From Candidatus Paceibacter sp. (lineage in GTDB: Bacteria > Patescibacteriota > Minisyncoccia > UBA6257 > HR35): a DNA stretch of 23,783 nt. The notes below the pieces were generated by a model. The model did no database searches. It worked only from the letters and a program-made list of their open reading frames with translations, and was not told the origin of the DNA. The translations under genes and the position numbers were made by a program. Position 1 is the stretch's first letter. Each line of letters starts with the position of its first letter. The stretch spans positions 1-23,783 of the forward strand of contig JAGDVT010000007.1 in assembly GCA_023255765.1 (NCBI GenBank). The letters run 5' to 3'. Below are positions 13,695 through 21,243 of this stretch, in pieces.

Positions 13695-14912
13695 TTATTC
13701 GTATCTTAGGGCCGTAATTGGGTCTAAATTGGCTGCCTTTTTTGCCGGCCAATAACCAAAAATTATTCCAACTGCCGAAGAAAAACCGAAAGCTAAAATT
13801 ATGGAAAAAATAGAAACCTGCGAAGTAATATTGGCAAATTTTGAAACTACAATTGAAATTAAAATTCCTAAAATTATTCCCAATAATCCACCAATTAAAG
13901 TTAAAACTAAAGATTCAATCAAAAATTGAAGTAATATTTCTTTATTTTTTGCACCAATTGCTTTTCTTAAACCAATTTCTTTTGTCCTTTCAGTAACTGA
14001 AGTTAGCATCATATTCATAATCCCAATTCCTCCAACTAAAAGAGAAATGGCTGCAATTGAAGCAAGAAAAATTGTCATTGTATTAATTAAAGCATTAAAA
14101 GTATTTAGGAATTCTTGTGAAGCGATAACTGAAAAATCAGGATTATCAGGACTAACTCTATGTTCTTTTATTAAAACTTTTGTAATTTCTTCTTTTAATG
14201 GTTCAACTAAATCTGAGCTTTGAGCTTGAACAGCTATTTGAGATAAATATTCTGATCCTGTTAATATTTTTTGCATTGTTGTAAGAGGAATTAAAACAAC
14301 TTCATCTGGATTCATAAAGCCTACGCTTCCTTTTGGTTCTAAAACTCCTATTACTTTAAAACTAACTTTATTTATTCTTATGGTTTTACCTATTGGATCT
14401 TCTTCTCCAAATAAATCTTGGGCTACTGTTGGTCCTAAAACAGCATTTCTTGATATACCTTTGATATCACCTTCTTGAAAAAATCTCCCTGATTGTATTT
14501 TAGAATTTCTCACTTCTAAATATTCTGGCATAACACCTAATACTGAAGAATTAGTATTTTTGCCAGCTGAAGAAATAATTTGAAATCTGCGAATAATTTC
14601 TGGCGAAACTGCTTTTACACCATCAATTTTTTTAATAGCTTCAACATCTTTCATTTTTAAACTTTGAGCTGTACCTCTTCCTGCTGAAACAATTCCTCTC
14701 CCTGGCTGAATTATTCCAGGAAAAACTGTTAAAATATTTGAACCCAAACTTTCAATGCTTTGAGCCAATTGTCTTTTTGCCCCCTCACCAATAGAAAGCA
14801 TTGAAATTACAGCACTAATTCCAATTATAATTCCTAAAATAGTCAGCCCTGATCTTAATTTATTTGATAAAACAGATCTTAAAGCTTCTTTAAATAAATC
14901 ATAAATTTTCAT
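13695..14912 (-). CDS. MacB-type ABC transporter permease
   Basis: 405 residues. The N-terminal amphipathic segment and first helix read FKEALRSVLSNKLRSGLTILGIIIGISAVISM, followed by GEGAKRQLAQSIESLGSNILTVFPG, the start of the MacB_PCD extracytoplasmic domain (to about 280; RNAVLGPTVAQDLFGEEDPIGKTI). Three C-terminal helices carry the FtsX motif GGIGIMNMMLTSVTERTKEIGLRKAIGA. Type VII ABC (mechanotransmission) family: no substrate path through the membrane; it moves molecules outside using ATP hydrolysis inside. Overlaps the ATPase gene by 4 nt (ATGA). Without an outer membrane, export of a peptide or lipid-attached substrate, or signalling, is the likely role. Confidence 0.92.
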   Translation of the reverse strand: MKIYDLFKEALRSVLSNKLRSGLTILGIIIGISAVISMLSIGEGAKRQLAQSIESLGSNILTVFPGIIQPGRGIVSAGRGTAQSLKMKDVEAIKKIDGVKAVSPEIIRRFQIISSAGKNTNSSVLGVMPEYLEVRNSKIQSGRFFQEGDIKGISRNAVLGPTVAQDLFGEEDPIGKTIRINKVSFKVIGVLEPKGSVGFMNPDEVVLIPLTTMQKILTGSEYLSQIAVQAQSSDLVEPLKEEITKVLIKEHRVSPDNPDFSVIASQEFLNTFNALINTMTIFLASIAAISLLVGGIGIMNMMLTSVTERTKEIGLRKAIGAKNKEILLQFLIESLVLTLIGGLLGIILGILISIVVSKFANITSQVSIFSIILAFGFSSAVGIIFGYWPAKKAANLDPITALRYE

Positions 14913-15631
14913 TTTAAGGTATGGTAGTTATGATTTATAATAATCCTATCTTTAACCTTATAATCATCAATTAATTCTCCATCCTTAATTAAAATTATTC
15001 TTTCAGCATGCTTAGCTACATATTCCTCATGGGTTACTACAACAATTGTTTTGCCAAATTCGAAATTTAATCTTTGAAATGTATCTAAAACTATTTCTCC
15101 TGTTTTTGTATCTAAATTCCCAGTTGGTTCGTCAGCAAGAATTATAAGTGGATCATTAACCAAAGCTCTAGCAATTGCAACTCTTTGTTGCATACCACCA
15201 GAAAGTTGATTAGGATAATATTCCCAAAATTTCTCAGGAAATCCTGAATCCCTCAAAGCTTTTATAGCTCTTTCTCTTCTTTCTTTATAGCCTATACCTG
15301 AATAAACTAAAGGTAATTCGACTTGTTCAATTACTTTCATTCTTGGAAGCAAATTAAATGCCTGAAAAACAAAACCAATTTTATTTTTTCTAATTTCTGC
15401 AAGCTCATCATCAGATAATTTTGAAACATCTTGATTTTGAAGATAATATTTACCACTTGTCGGCTTATCTAAACAACCAATTATATGCATCAATGTTGAT
15501 TTTCCTGATCCTGAAGGCCCCATTATAGCTACAAATTCCCTTTCTTTAATTTCTAAATCTATATTTTTTAAGGCTATAGTTTCAATTTCGCTATTTTTAT
15601 AAATTTTAGTTATTTTTTCAAGTTTTATCAT
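14909..15631 (-). CDS. ABC transporter ATPase of the MacB/LolD family
   Basis: 240 residues with all ABC motifs: Walker A GPSGSGKST (about 39-47), Q-loop FQAFNLLPRM, signature LSGGMQQRVAIARAL, Walker B IILADEPTGNLDT and switch His in VVVTHEEYVAKHA. The LDKPTSGKYYLQNQDVSKLS segment is typical of the MacB/LolD/FtsE branch. The C-terminal tail (KDRIIINHNYHTLK) is slightly extended. Overlaps both neighbours by 4 nt, giving translational coupling and likely equal subunit amounts. Confidence 0.95.
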   Translation of the reverse strand: MIKLEKITKIYKNSEIETIALKNIDLEIKEREFVAIMGPSGSGKSTLMHIIGCLDKPTSGKYYLQNQDVSKLSDDELAEIRKNKIGFVFQAFNLLPRMKVIEQVELPLVYSGIGYKERRERAIKALRDSGFPEKFWEYYPNQLSGGMQQRVAIARALVNDPLIILADEPTGNLDTKTGEIVLDTFQRLNFEFGKTIVVVTHEEYVAKHAERIILIKDGELIDDYKVKDRIIINHNYHTLK

Positions 15632-17304
15632 TGTTTCCTTTGACCAAAGGGCATTCTAGGCAAAAATGGATTGGATTGCTGTTTTTGTGTAACTTTTTGA
15701 TTTAAAGATTTAACAATAATTATTTCACCTTCCTTAGCTCCATTTTTAATTTCTGTAAATTCATCATTAAAAGCTCCTGTTTCTACATATCTTTTCTCAA
15801 TTAATTCTGGCTTTAAGATTACAGATGCTTTTATATTTTTTAATTCACCTTTATAAATTTCTATATATTTTTTATCTTTATCAGTTTTTATAGCTGAATT
15901 TGGAACTAAAATTACATTTTCTTTTCTATCAATAGTTATCTCGGCATTAACCGTCATTCCTGGCTTTATTCCCTTATAATTTTCAAATGCAATTTTAACA
16001 TCATAGCTTATTACACCTTGCTCTTCTTTTCCTGTCGGACTTATTTCAATAACTTTTCCGTATAAAACCAGATCAGGATAAGCATCAAAAGTTAATTTTG
16101 CTTTTTGACCTATTTTAACTTTGGCAATATCAATTTCATTTAAAGAAATTTTAGCAATTTTTTGATTTGTAATTAGGGTTCCTATGATTTGATTATTAAC
16201 AGTCAAATCGCCTAGTTTCACATTAAGTTGAGATATTGTTCCTTCAAAGGGTGAATAAACATAATAATCCTCTAAATCATCTTTAAGATCTTTTAATTTC
16301 TTTTCAGCCTGTTCAAGTTCAATTTCTTTTTGTTTGATTAAAAGTTCTAAATTGTTTTTGTCAAAATCATAATTTTTTAAAGTATCTTTATATGAATTAA
16401 TTTTACTTATAACCTCAAACAAATTTTGTTTATATTGTCCTAAGGTTGTAAGATAATTTATTAACTTTTGAAAATGGTTTTCAATTATATTTTGCTTTTC
16501 GTGGGTTGAATTCTGTAAAATTAAAATTTCTTTAACATATCTAACAATTTCCTTACCTTCATTTACCAAATCATAAGTTTCTAAAATCAAACCATAAGTT
16601 TCTTTAATTCTGTTTTCTAGACTATTTTTGTCTTGTTCATTTAAATTCTTAAATTTATTTGAAAGTTCGATATATTTATTTTTAATTTGATTATACTTTC
16701 TTTCAAGTTCTTCATTTTTGCCCTTAAAACTTGAGTTATATCCTTCATAGTACTTTAAATTATTATCAAAGTTATCAAAGTCTTTCTCAAAATAAATTTT
16801 TCTTAGATCTTCAATGAAACCAGGATAAAAATTATAAAAATTATTTAGAATTTCTTTTCCTTGATTTAAAGCCTTTTGATAGTCATCACCTCTTAAAAGA
16901 TCTTCATATTGAGAATTAAGTTTTTGTAAATCTAATTTGGCTTTGTCTATACTTAATTTTAAATTTTTTATTGAAATTTCTTGATCTTCTATTGCTTTTT
17001 CAATATTTTTGCTATCAATTTTAGCTATCAATGTTCCTTTATTAACATAATCGCCTTCTTTAACTCCTAAATAAACTATTTCTCCACTTACCTTTGCCTT
17101 TAAATTGAATTCTTCAATTGGTTCAATTTTACCAGTTCCTGAAACTTTTATTTCTAAATCACCTCTTTTTATAAAATCAACTAAAAATTTATTTTCTTCT
17201 TTTTTAAAAATTCTTGTATAACCAAAATAACTACCAAAAAGTATTATCAAAATTAAAAATAATATTTTTCTATTTTTAAAAAAAATTAATATTTTTTCTA
17301 TCAT
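15628..17304 (-). CDS. HlyD/MacA-type membrane fusion protein with a long coiled-coil insert
   Basis: 558 residues against about 370-400 for usual MacA. Membrane anchor at 12-31 (ILFLILIILFGSYFGYTRIF). First lipoyl half KVSGEIVYLGVKEGDYVNKGTLIAKID (about 67-94). Residues 98-345 are a very long charged helical region (EDQEISIKNLKLSIDK..., KELERKYNQIKN, NNLELLIKQKEIELEQAEKKL), giving an extended hairpin. Second lipoyl half FEGTISQLNVKLGDLTVNNQ, then beta-barrel (KVKIGQKAKLTFDAYP, GIKPGMTVNAEITI) and membrane-proximal domain; the tail ends QSNPFLPRMPFGQRKQ. It should bridge the permease to the cell surface; no TolC-like partner is visible. The hairpin length may match cell-wall thickness (inference). 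Confidence 0.88.
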   Translation of the reverse strand: MIEKILIFFKNRKILFLILIILFGSYFGYTRIFKKEENKFLVDFIKRGDLEIKVSGTGKIEPIEEFNLKAKVSGEIVYLGVKEGDYVNKGTLIAKIDSKNIEKAIEDQEISIKNLKLSIDKAKLDLQKLNSQYEDLLRGDDYQKALNQGKEILNNFYNFYPGFIEDLRKIYFEKDFDNFDNNLKYYEGYNSSFKGKNEELERKYNQIKNKYIELSNKFKNLNEQDKNSLENRIKETYGLILETYDLVNEGKEIVRYVKEILILQNSTHEKQNIIENHFQKLINYLTTLGQYKQNLFEVISKINSYKDTLKNYDFDKNNLELLIKQKEIELEQAEKKLKDLKDDLEDYYVYSPFEGTISQLNVKLGDLTVNNQIIGTLITNQKIAKISLNEIDIAKVKIGQKAKLTFDAYPDLVLYGKVIEISPTGKEEQGVISYDVKIAFENYKGIKPGMTVNAEITIDRKENVILVPNSAIKTDKDKKYIEIYKGELKNIKASVILKPELIEKRYVETGAFNDEFTEIKNGAKEGEIIIVKSLNQKVTQKQQSNPFLPRMPFGQRKQ

Positions 17305-17549
17305 TTTTTAGATCTAATAATTCTTTTAAGTTTTTTTAAATGTTTTTCTAGATAATTCATGATCTTTTTAATTTCAGAAAACTTCATTAAAGTTATTGAC
17401 TCCCCCACCCCAAAAACCAAAACTTTATCACCTTTTTTTAACTTTAAATCATCTCTTGCTTCTTTGGGAATAACAACTTGTCCTCTTTCACCAATAACAG
17501 TTGAACCATAAAACTTCTTTTGCCACTTTTTAATATTTTCTTTTGGCAT
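17301..17549 (-). CDS. SpoVT/AbrB-type (MazE-like) DNA-binding regulator
   Basis: 82 residues from ATG 17549 (MPKENIKKWQKKFYGS). A longer in-frame ATG at 17582 would add 11 residues, but TATAAT sits 6 nt before 17549 and would be inside that longer gene, so the shorter start is preferred. The swapped-hairpin AbrB fold is clear: STVIGERGQVVIPKEARDDLKLKKGDKVLVFG. The tail (MKFSEIKKIMNYLEKHLKKLKRI) is basic. First gene of the four-gene transporter operon, overlapping the next by 4 nt. Probably autoregulates the operon. Confidence 0.85.
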   Translation of the reverse strand: MPKENIKKWQKKFYGSTVIGERGQVVIPKEARDDLKLKKGDKVLVFGVGESITLMKFSEIKKIMNYLEKHLKKLKRIIRSKK

Positions 17550-17555
17550 AAAAAA

Positions 17556-17561
17556 ATTATA
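17556..17561 (-). promoter_or_regulatory. -10 box (TATAAT) of the AbrB-transporter operon
   Basis: TATAAT ends 6 nt before ATG 17549 and decides the start choice for this gene. No Shine-Dalgarno. Confidence 0.6.
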
Positions 17562-17622
17562 CCATAAAAAATTAAAATTCAAATTTTTCAGAAAAGTATG
17601 ATTTTAGTTATTTTTTAAAATT

Positions 17623-20600
17623 TTAATTATTTTCAAATTTATTTACCAGCTCGATTGTTTTAATTACTACATCGGGATTGACGCTAATTGAGTCAATGCC
17701 TTCTTTAACTAAAAATTCTGTGATTTCAGGAAAGTCGCTTGGAGCTTGTCCGCAAATGCCAATATATTTTCCTTTTTCTTTACATTTTTTAATTACTTGA
17801 CTAATCATTTTCTTAACTGCTTCATTTCTTTCATCTGCTAAACCTTGCAAAATTTCATTATCTCTATCAATTCCTAAAACAAGTTGAGTTAAATCATTTG
17901 AACCGATTGACATTCCATTAAAAATTTCTAAAAATTCATCAGCCAAAATTACATTTGATGGAATTTCGCACATCACATAAACTTTATAATCTTTCTCTTC
18001 CCTCTTGCCTAAAATTTCTTCAATAATATCCATTACTTTTCTTCCTTCTTCCGGAGTTCTACAAAATGGCACCATCATTACTAAATTTTTAATTCCCATC
18101 TCTTCTCTTACTTTTTTCATTGCTAAAACTTCCAATTTAAATGCTTCTCTAAATTTAGGGTGATAATATCTACTTGCTCCACGCCATCCAATCATTGGGT
18201 TTTCTTCATGTGGTTCATAAAGTTCTCCACCAATTAAATTTCTATATTCATTTGTCTTAAAATCTGAAAATCTTACAATAACTTCATAGGGCCAGTAAGC
18301 AACGCAAATTTTGGCTATTCCTTCGGCTAATTTATCAATAAAATATTGTTTTTTATCTTCATATTCTTTTGTTAGTTCATCAATTTTTTGTTTTATATTT
18401 TCTGGCAAATTTGGGTAATCAATCAAGGCATTAGGATGAATCTTGATATCTTCGGCAATAATAAATTCTTCTCTTGCAAGCCCAACACCCTTAACTGGTA
18501 AATACCATTTCTCCCAAGCTTCATCAGGAAGGCCAATATTTACATAAACTTTTGTTTTTGTCTCTGGAATTTCTTCTAAATTATGTTCAATTACTTCATA
18601 ATCAAGTAAGCCTTTATAAACATAACCTGTTATTCCTGAAGTGCAATCAAGAGTTACTTCATCTCCTGTTTTTAAAATTTCTGTTGAATTTTGAGTTCCA
18701 ACAATTGCCGGAATTCCAAGCTCACGAGATACTATTGCTGCATGGCAATTGGCCACTATTACAGGGGTATATCTTGAAGTAAAAACTACATAATTATGAT
18801 TATCATCAACAGTTATATTGTAAACATCAGCTATTTCTTCTTCATTATCTTTAATAACTCTTAACATTTTTAAATTAGATTTTATTATTTTTGTTAATTC
18901 GTGATTATAAACAGAACCTTTTACCATAGGAATAATATAATTTTTGATTTTTTCTGAATCTAAAAGCAAGTTAAAATTAACATAAGGTCTTATTCTACCT
19001 TTGTAATTTACTTTATCTATAATATCTGAAAGAAGCTGATGAGCATTAAAGAAAATAGTGCCAAATTTCAACCTACCCGATTGGCCCTTAACTCTTGAGG
19101 TATAATTTAAAACTTCATCAAAGTTATCTAATAGCAAAACATTATAGATATTTCTATTCAAAGAAACACACAAAGGAATATTTAACCTTAAACAGCTTAT
19201 AATAATTGCTTGTAAGATTTTTTCTTTAGAAACATAAATACATATTCTATTTCTGTAAAATGTACCATCGCCATCAATTAAACCTGCTAAAAATTCTTGA
19301 ATAAATTCTTCGGATGAATTTAAGATTATTTTATCTATATTCTCAAAATAATATTTAAATTTTTGAGCTAAATTTTTAGAATAAAATCTAAAACTAGATG
19401 CTGTACCCCTTACTGGCTTACCTCTGATAATTCCGATATATTCTTTTTCCGAAGATTTTTTGAGTTCTTTACCGAAAATTTCAACCCAATATTTTGATAA
19501 CTTATTAATGAAATCTAATTTTTCTTTAGAGACCTTTTGAATAAATTCTACTTCTCCATGGGTTCTGCTGAGATATACACTTCCATCAGTAAATATTGCT
19601 CCTAAAATATAACCTAATTTGGAATTTATTTTTTTAACATTCAGAATAGGAATTTTAGATAAACTTAAAACACACTCACTATCTTTTAAAATCTTGGCAA
19701 TTTCTTTTTCTATAATTTTTCTATTTTGAAATGTTAAAAATTTATGATCAGGGGTAACTTTTAAAAAGTTCTCTTTAATCCTGCCAGTTTGAGATATATT
19801 AATTTTTATAACTTTTGCTCTTCTTTTAAAACCATCAATTACTTTTTTCCATTCCAATTTTAAAGTTTCAGTATTTAAAGAAAGAACCTTTATTTCTTCT
19901 TTATTAAATTTTTCAACAATTTCTCTAATTTCCATAAAGCCTTTATTTGTTAAAATTTTAGTTTCGCCCGCAAAGCAAGTCCTTCCTCCTCTATCAGTAA
20001 TTATTCCTTTAGCAATTTTCATTATTGGCACCCAATCAGGATCAGTCATTTCAGTAACCAAAATTTCTCCTTCTTGAAATTCATTTATTTTAGAAACATC
20101 TTTAATCACTCTTACTTTGCCAGAAGTAATTTTTGAACCAATTGCTATTCCCTTTGTTAAAATTTCTCCCTTTTCTTTTAACTTATATTCATGATAAACA
20201 TTTTTCTTTTTGCTTGAATGAACAGTTTCTGCTCTTGCTTGTACAATATAAATTTTTCCATCAATTCCATCTTTTGCCCATTCAATATCCATTGCCCTTT
20301 GATAATGTCTTTCAATAATAAATCCCATTTTAGCAAGTTCTAAAACTTCATCATCGCTTAAAGAATAACTTGCTTTTTCTTCGTCAGTTGTCTCAACTTC
20401 AATTGTTCCACCATCTTCTCCATAAACAATTTTTCTTATTTTCTCTCCCTTAAATTTTGAAATTATAGATAGTTGAAGATTTTCTAAATTAAATTCTTCA
20501 GGAACACTATTAAGTCCTGCATATTTAAAAACTATCCATTCATCAGGAACAACTTTTCCTTGAACAATAAGCTCGCCGAGCCCAAAAACACCATTAATCA

Positions 20601-21240
20601 CAATAACTTTATTTAAACCAGAATCAGAATCAATAGTAAACATAACCCCTGAACTTGCTAAATCAGATCTTACCATTTTCTGTACTCCAACAGAAAGCTT
20701 AACTTGAAAATGATCAAAGCCTTTTTCTTGTCTATAAAAGATTGCTCGATCAGTAAAAAGTGAAGCAAAGCAAAATTTTATTTTTTCAAGTAAATCTTTT
20801 TCTGTTACATTAAGATATGTTTCTTGCTGGCCTGCAAAAGAGGCATCGGGTAAATCTTCAGCTGAAGCACTGCTTCTTACCGCAACTTGCAAATCTTCTC
20901 CATATTCTTTTTTAAGTTCCTCATAAGCCTTTAAAATTTCTTCTTTTAAATCTTCGGGAAAATCTCCTTGCTTAATTAAATTTCTTATAGTTTCACCACT
21001 TTTTTGAAGCTGATTAAGATCATAAACATTTAGATTTTTTAAAATTTCTCCTATCTTTTCTTCTAAATTGTTAAATTTTATAAAATAATCATAAGCTGCG
21101 GTTGTCACAGCAAAACCATTAGGAACCCTAACTCCTAAACTTTGCAACTTTTGATACATTTCACCCAAATTAGCATTCTTCCCACCAACCAAACCTACAT
21201 TCTCTTTTGTTATTTCTTTGAAAAATTTAATGTAGTTCAT
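17623..21240 (-). CDS. ppsA: Phosphoenolpyruvate synthase containing an intein
   Basis: Interconverts pyruvate + ATP + water and PEP + AMP + phosphate. The 1205-residue precursor is a 795-residue enzyme (usual about 790) plus a 410-residue intein. The N-terminal ATP-binding domain starts GLVGGKNANLGEM and includes AVRSSASAEDLPDASFAGQQET. The phosphohistidine domain has TDRGGRT before the intein and CHAAIVSRELGIPAIVGT after it; His423 of the spliced enzyme is the phosphorylated residue. The C-terminal TIM barrel has GVGLAREEF, GWRGASRYYHPKF, MCEIPSNVILADEF and GICGQAPSD with the catalytic Cys753. Needs splicing to be active. In a glycolysis-poor cell it may run towards pyruvate and ATP. Starts 3 nt after the enolase stop but has its own -10 box. 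Confidence 0.97.
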   Translation of the reverse strand: MNYIKFFKEITKENVGLVGGKNANLGEMYQKLQSLGVRVPNGFAVTTAAYDYFIKFNNLEEKIGEILKNLNVYDLNQLQKSGETIRNLIKQGDFPEDLKEEILKAYEELKKEYGEDLQVAVRSSASAEDLPDASFAGQQETYLNVTEKDLLEKIKFCFASLFTDRAIFYRQEKGFDHFQVKLSVGVQKMVRSDLASSGVMFTIDSDSGLNKVIVINGVFGLGELIVQGKVVPDEWIVFKYAGLNSVPEEFNLENLQLSIISKFKGEKIRKIVYGEDGGTIEVETTDEEKASYSLSDDEVLELAKMGFIIERHYQRAMDIEWAKDGIDGKIYIVQARAETVHSSKKKNVYHEYKLKEKGEILTKGIAIGSKITSGKVRVIKDVSKINEFQEGEILVTEMTDPDWVPIMKIAKGIITDRGGRTCFAGETKILTNKGFMEIREIVEKFNKEEIKVLSLNTETLKLEWKKVIDGFKRRAKVIKINISQTGRIKENFLKVTPDHKFLTFQNRKIIEKEIAKILKDSECVLSLSKIPILNVKKINSKLGYILGAIFTDGSVYLSRTHGEVEFIQKVSKEKLDFINKLSKYWVEIFGKELKKSSEKEYIGIIRGKPVRGTASSFRFYSKNLAQKFKYYFENIDKIILNSSEEFIQEFLAGLIDGDGTFYRNRICIYVSKEKILQAIIISCLRLNIPLCVSLNRNIYNVLLLDNFDEVLNYTSRVKGQSGRLKFGTIFFNAHQLLSDIIDKVNYKGRIRPYVNFNLLLDSEKIKNYIIPMVKGSVYNHELTKIIKSNLKMLRVIKDNEEEIADVYNITVDDNHNYVVFTSRYTPVIVANCHAAIVSRELGIPAIVGTQNSTEILKTGDEVTLDCTSGITGYVYKGLLDYEVIEHNLEEIPETKTKVYVNIGLPDEAWEKWYLPVKGVGLAREEFIIAEDIKIHPNALIDYPNLPENIKQKIDELTKEYEDKKQYFIDKLAEGIAKICVAYWPYEVIVRFSDFKTNEYRNLIGGELYEPHEENPMIGWRGASRYYHPKFREAFKLEVLAMKKVREEMGIKNLVMMVPFCRTPEEGRKVMDIIEEILGKREEKDYKVYVMCEIPSNVILADEFLEIFNGMSIGSNDLTQLVLGIDRDNEILQGLADERNEAVKKMISQVIKKCKEKGKYIGICGQAPSDFPEITEFLVKEGIDSISVNPDVVIKTIELVNKFENN
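18748..19977 (-). mobile_element. LAGLIDADG intein inside PEP synthase (410 residues)
   Basis: Boundaries: after T421 of the precursor (GGRT), before CHAAI. Block A is CFAGETKILTNKGFMEI with Cys1. Block B is FLKVTPDHKFLT with His78. Two endonuclease motifs are LGYILGAIFTDGS (121-133) and FLAGLIDGDGTFY (229-241), both retaining the acidic residue. Block F is DVYNITVDDNHNYVV (about 384-398), and the C-terminal splice site is VIVAN with Asn410, followed by extein Cys. The penultimate residue is Ala, not the usual His. Some natural inteins with other residues here still splice. The site is next to the catalytic His, a highly conserved target for homing. Composition is as AT-rich as the host gene, so it is not a recent arrival from a GC-rich source. 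Confidence 0.95.
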
Positions 21241-21243
21241 AAT

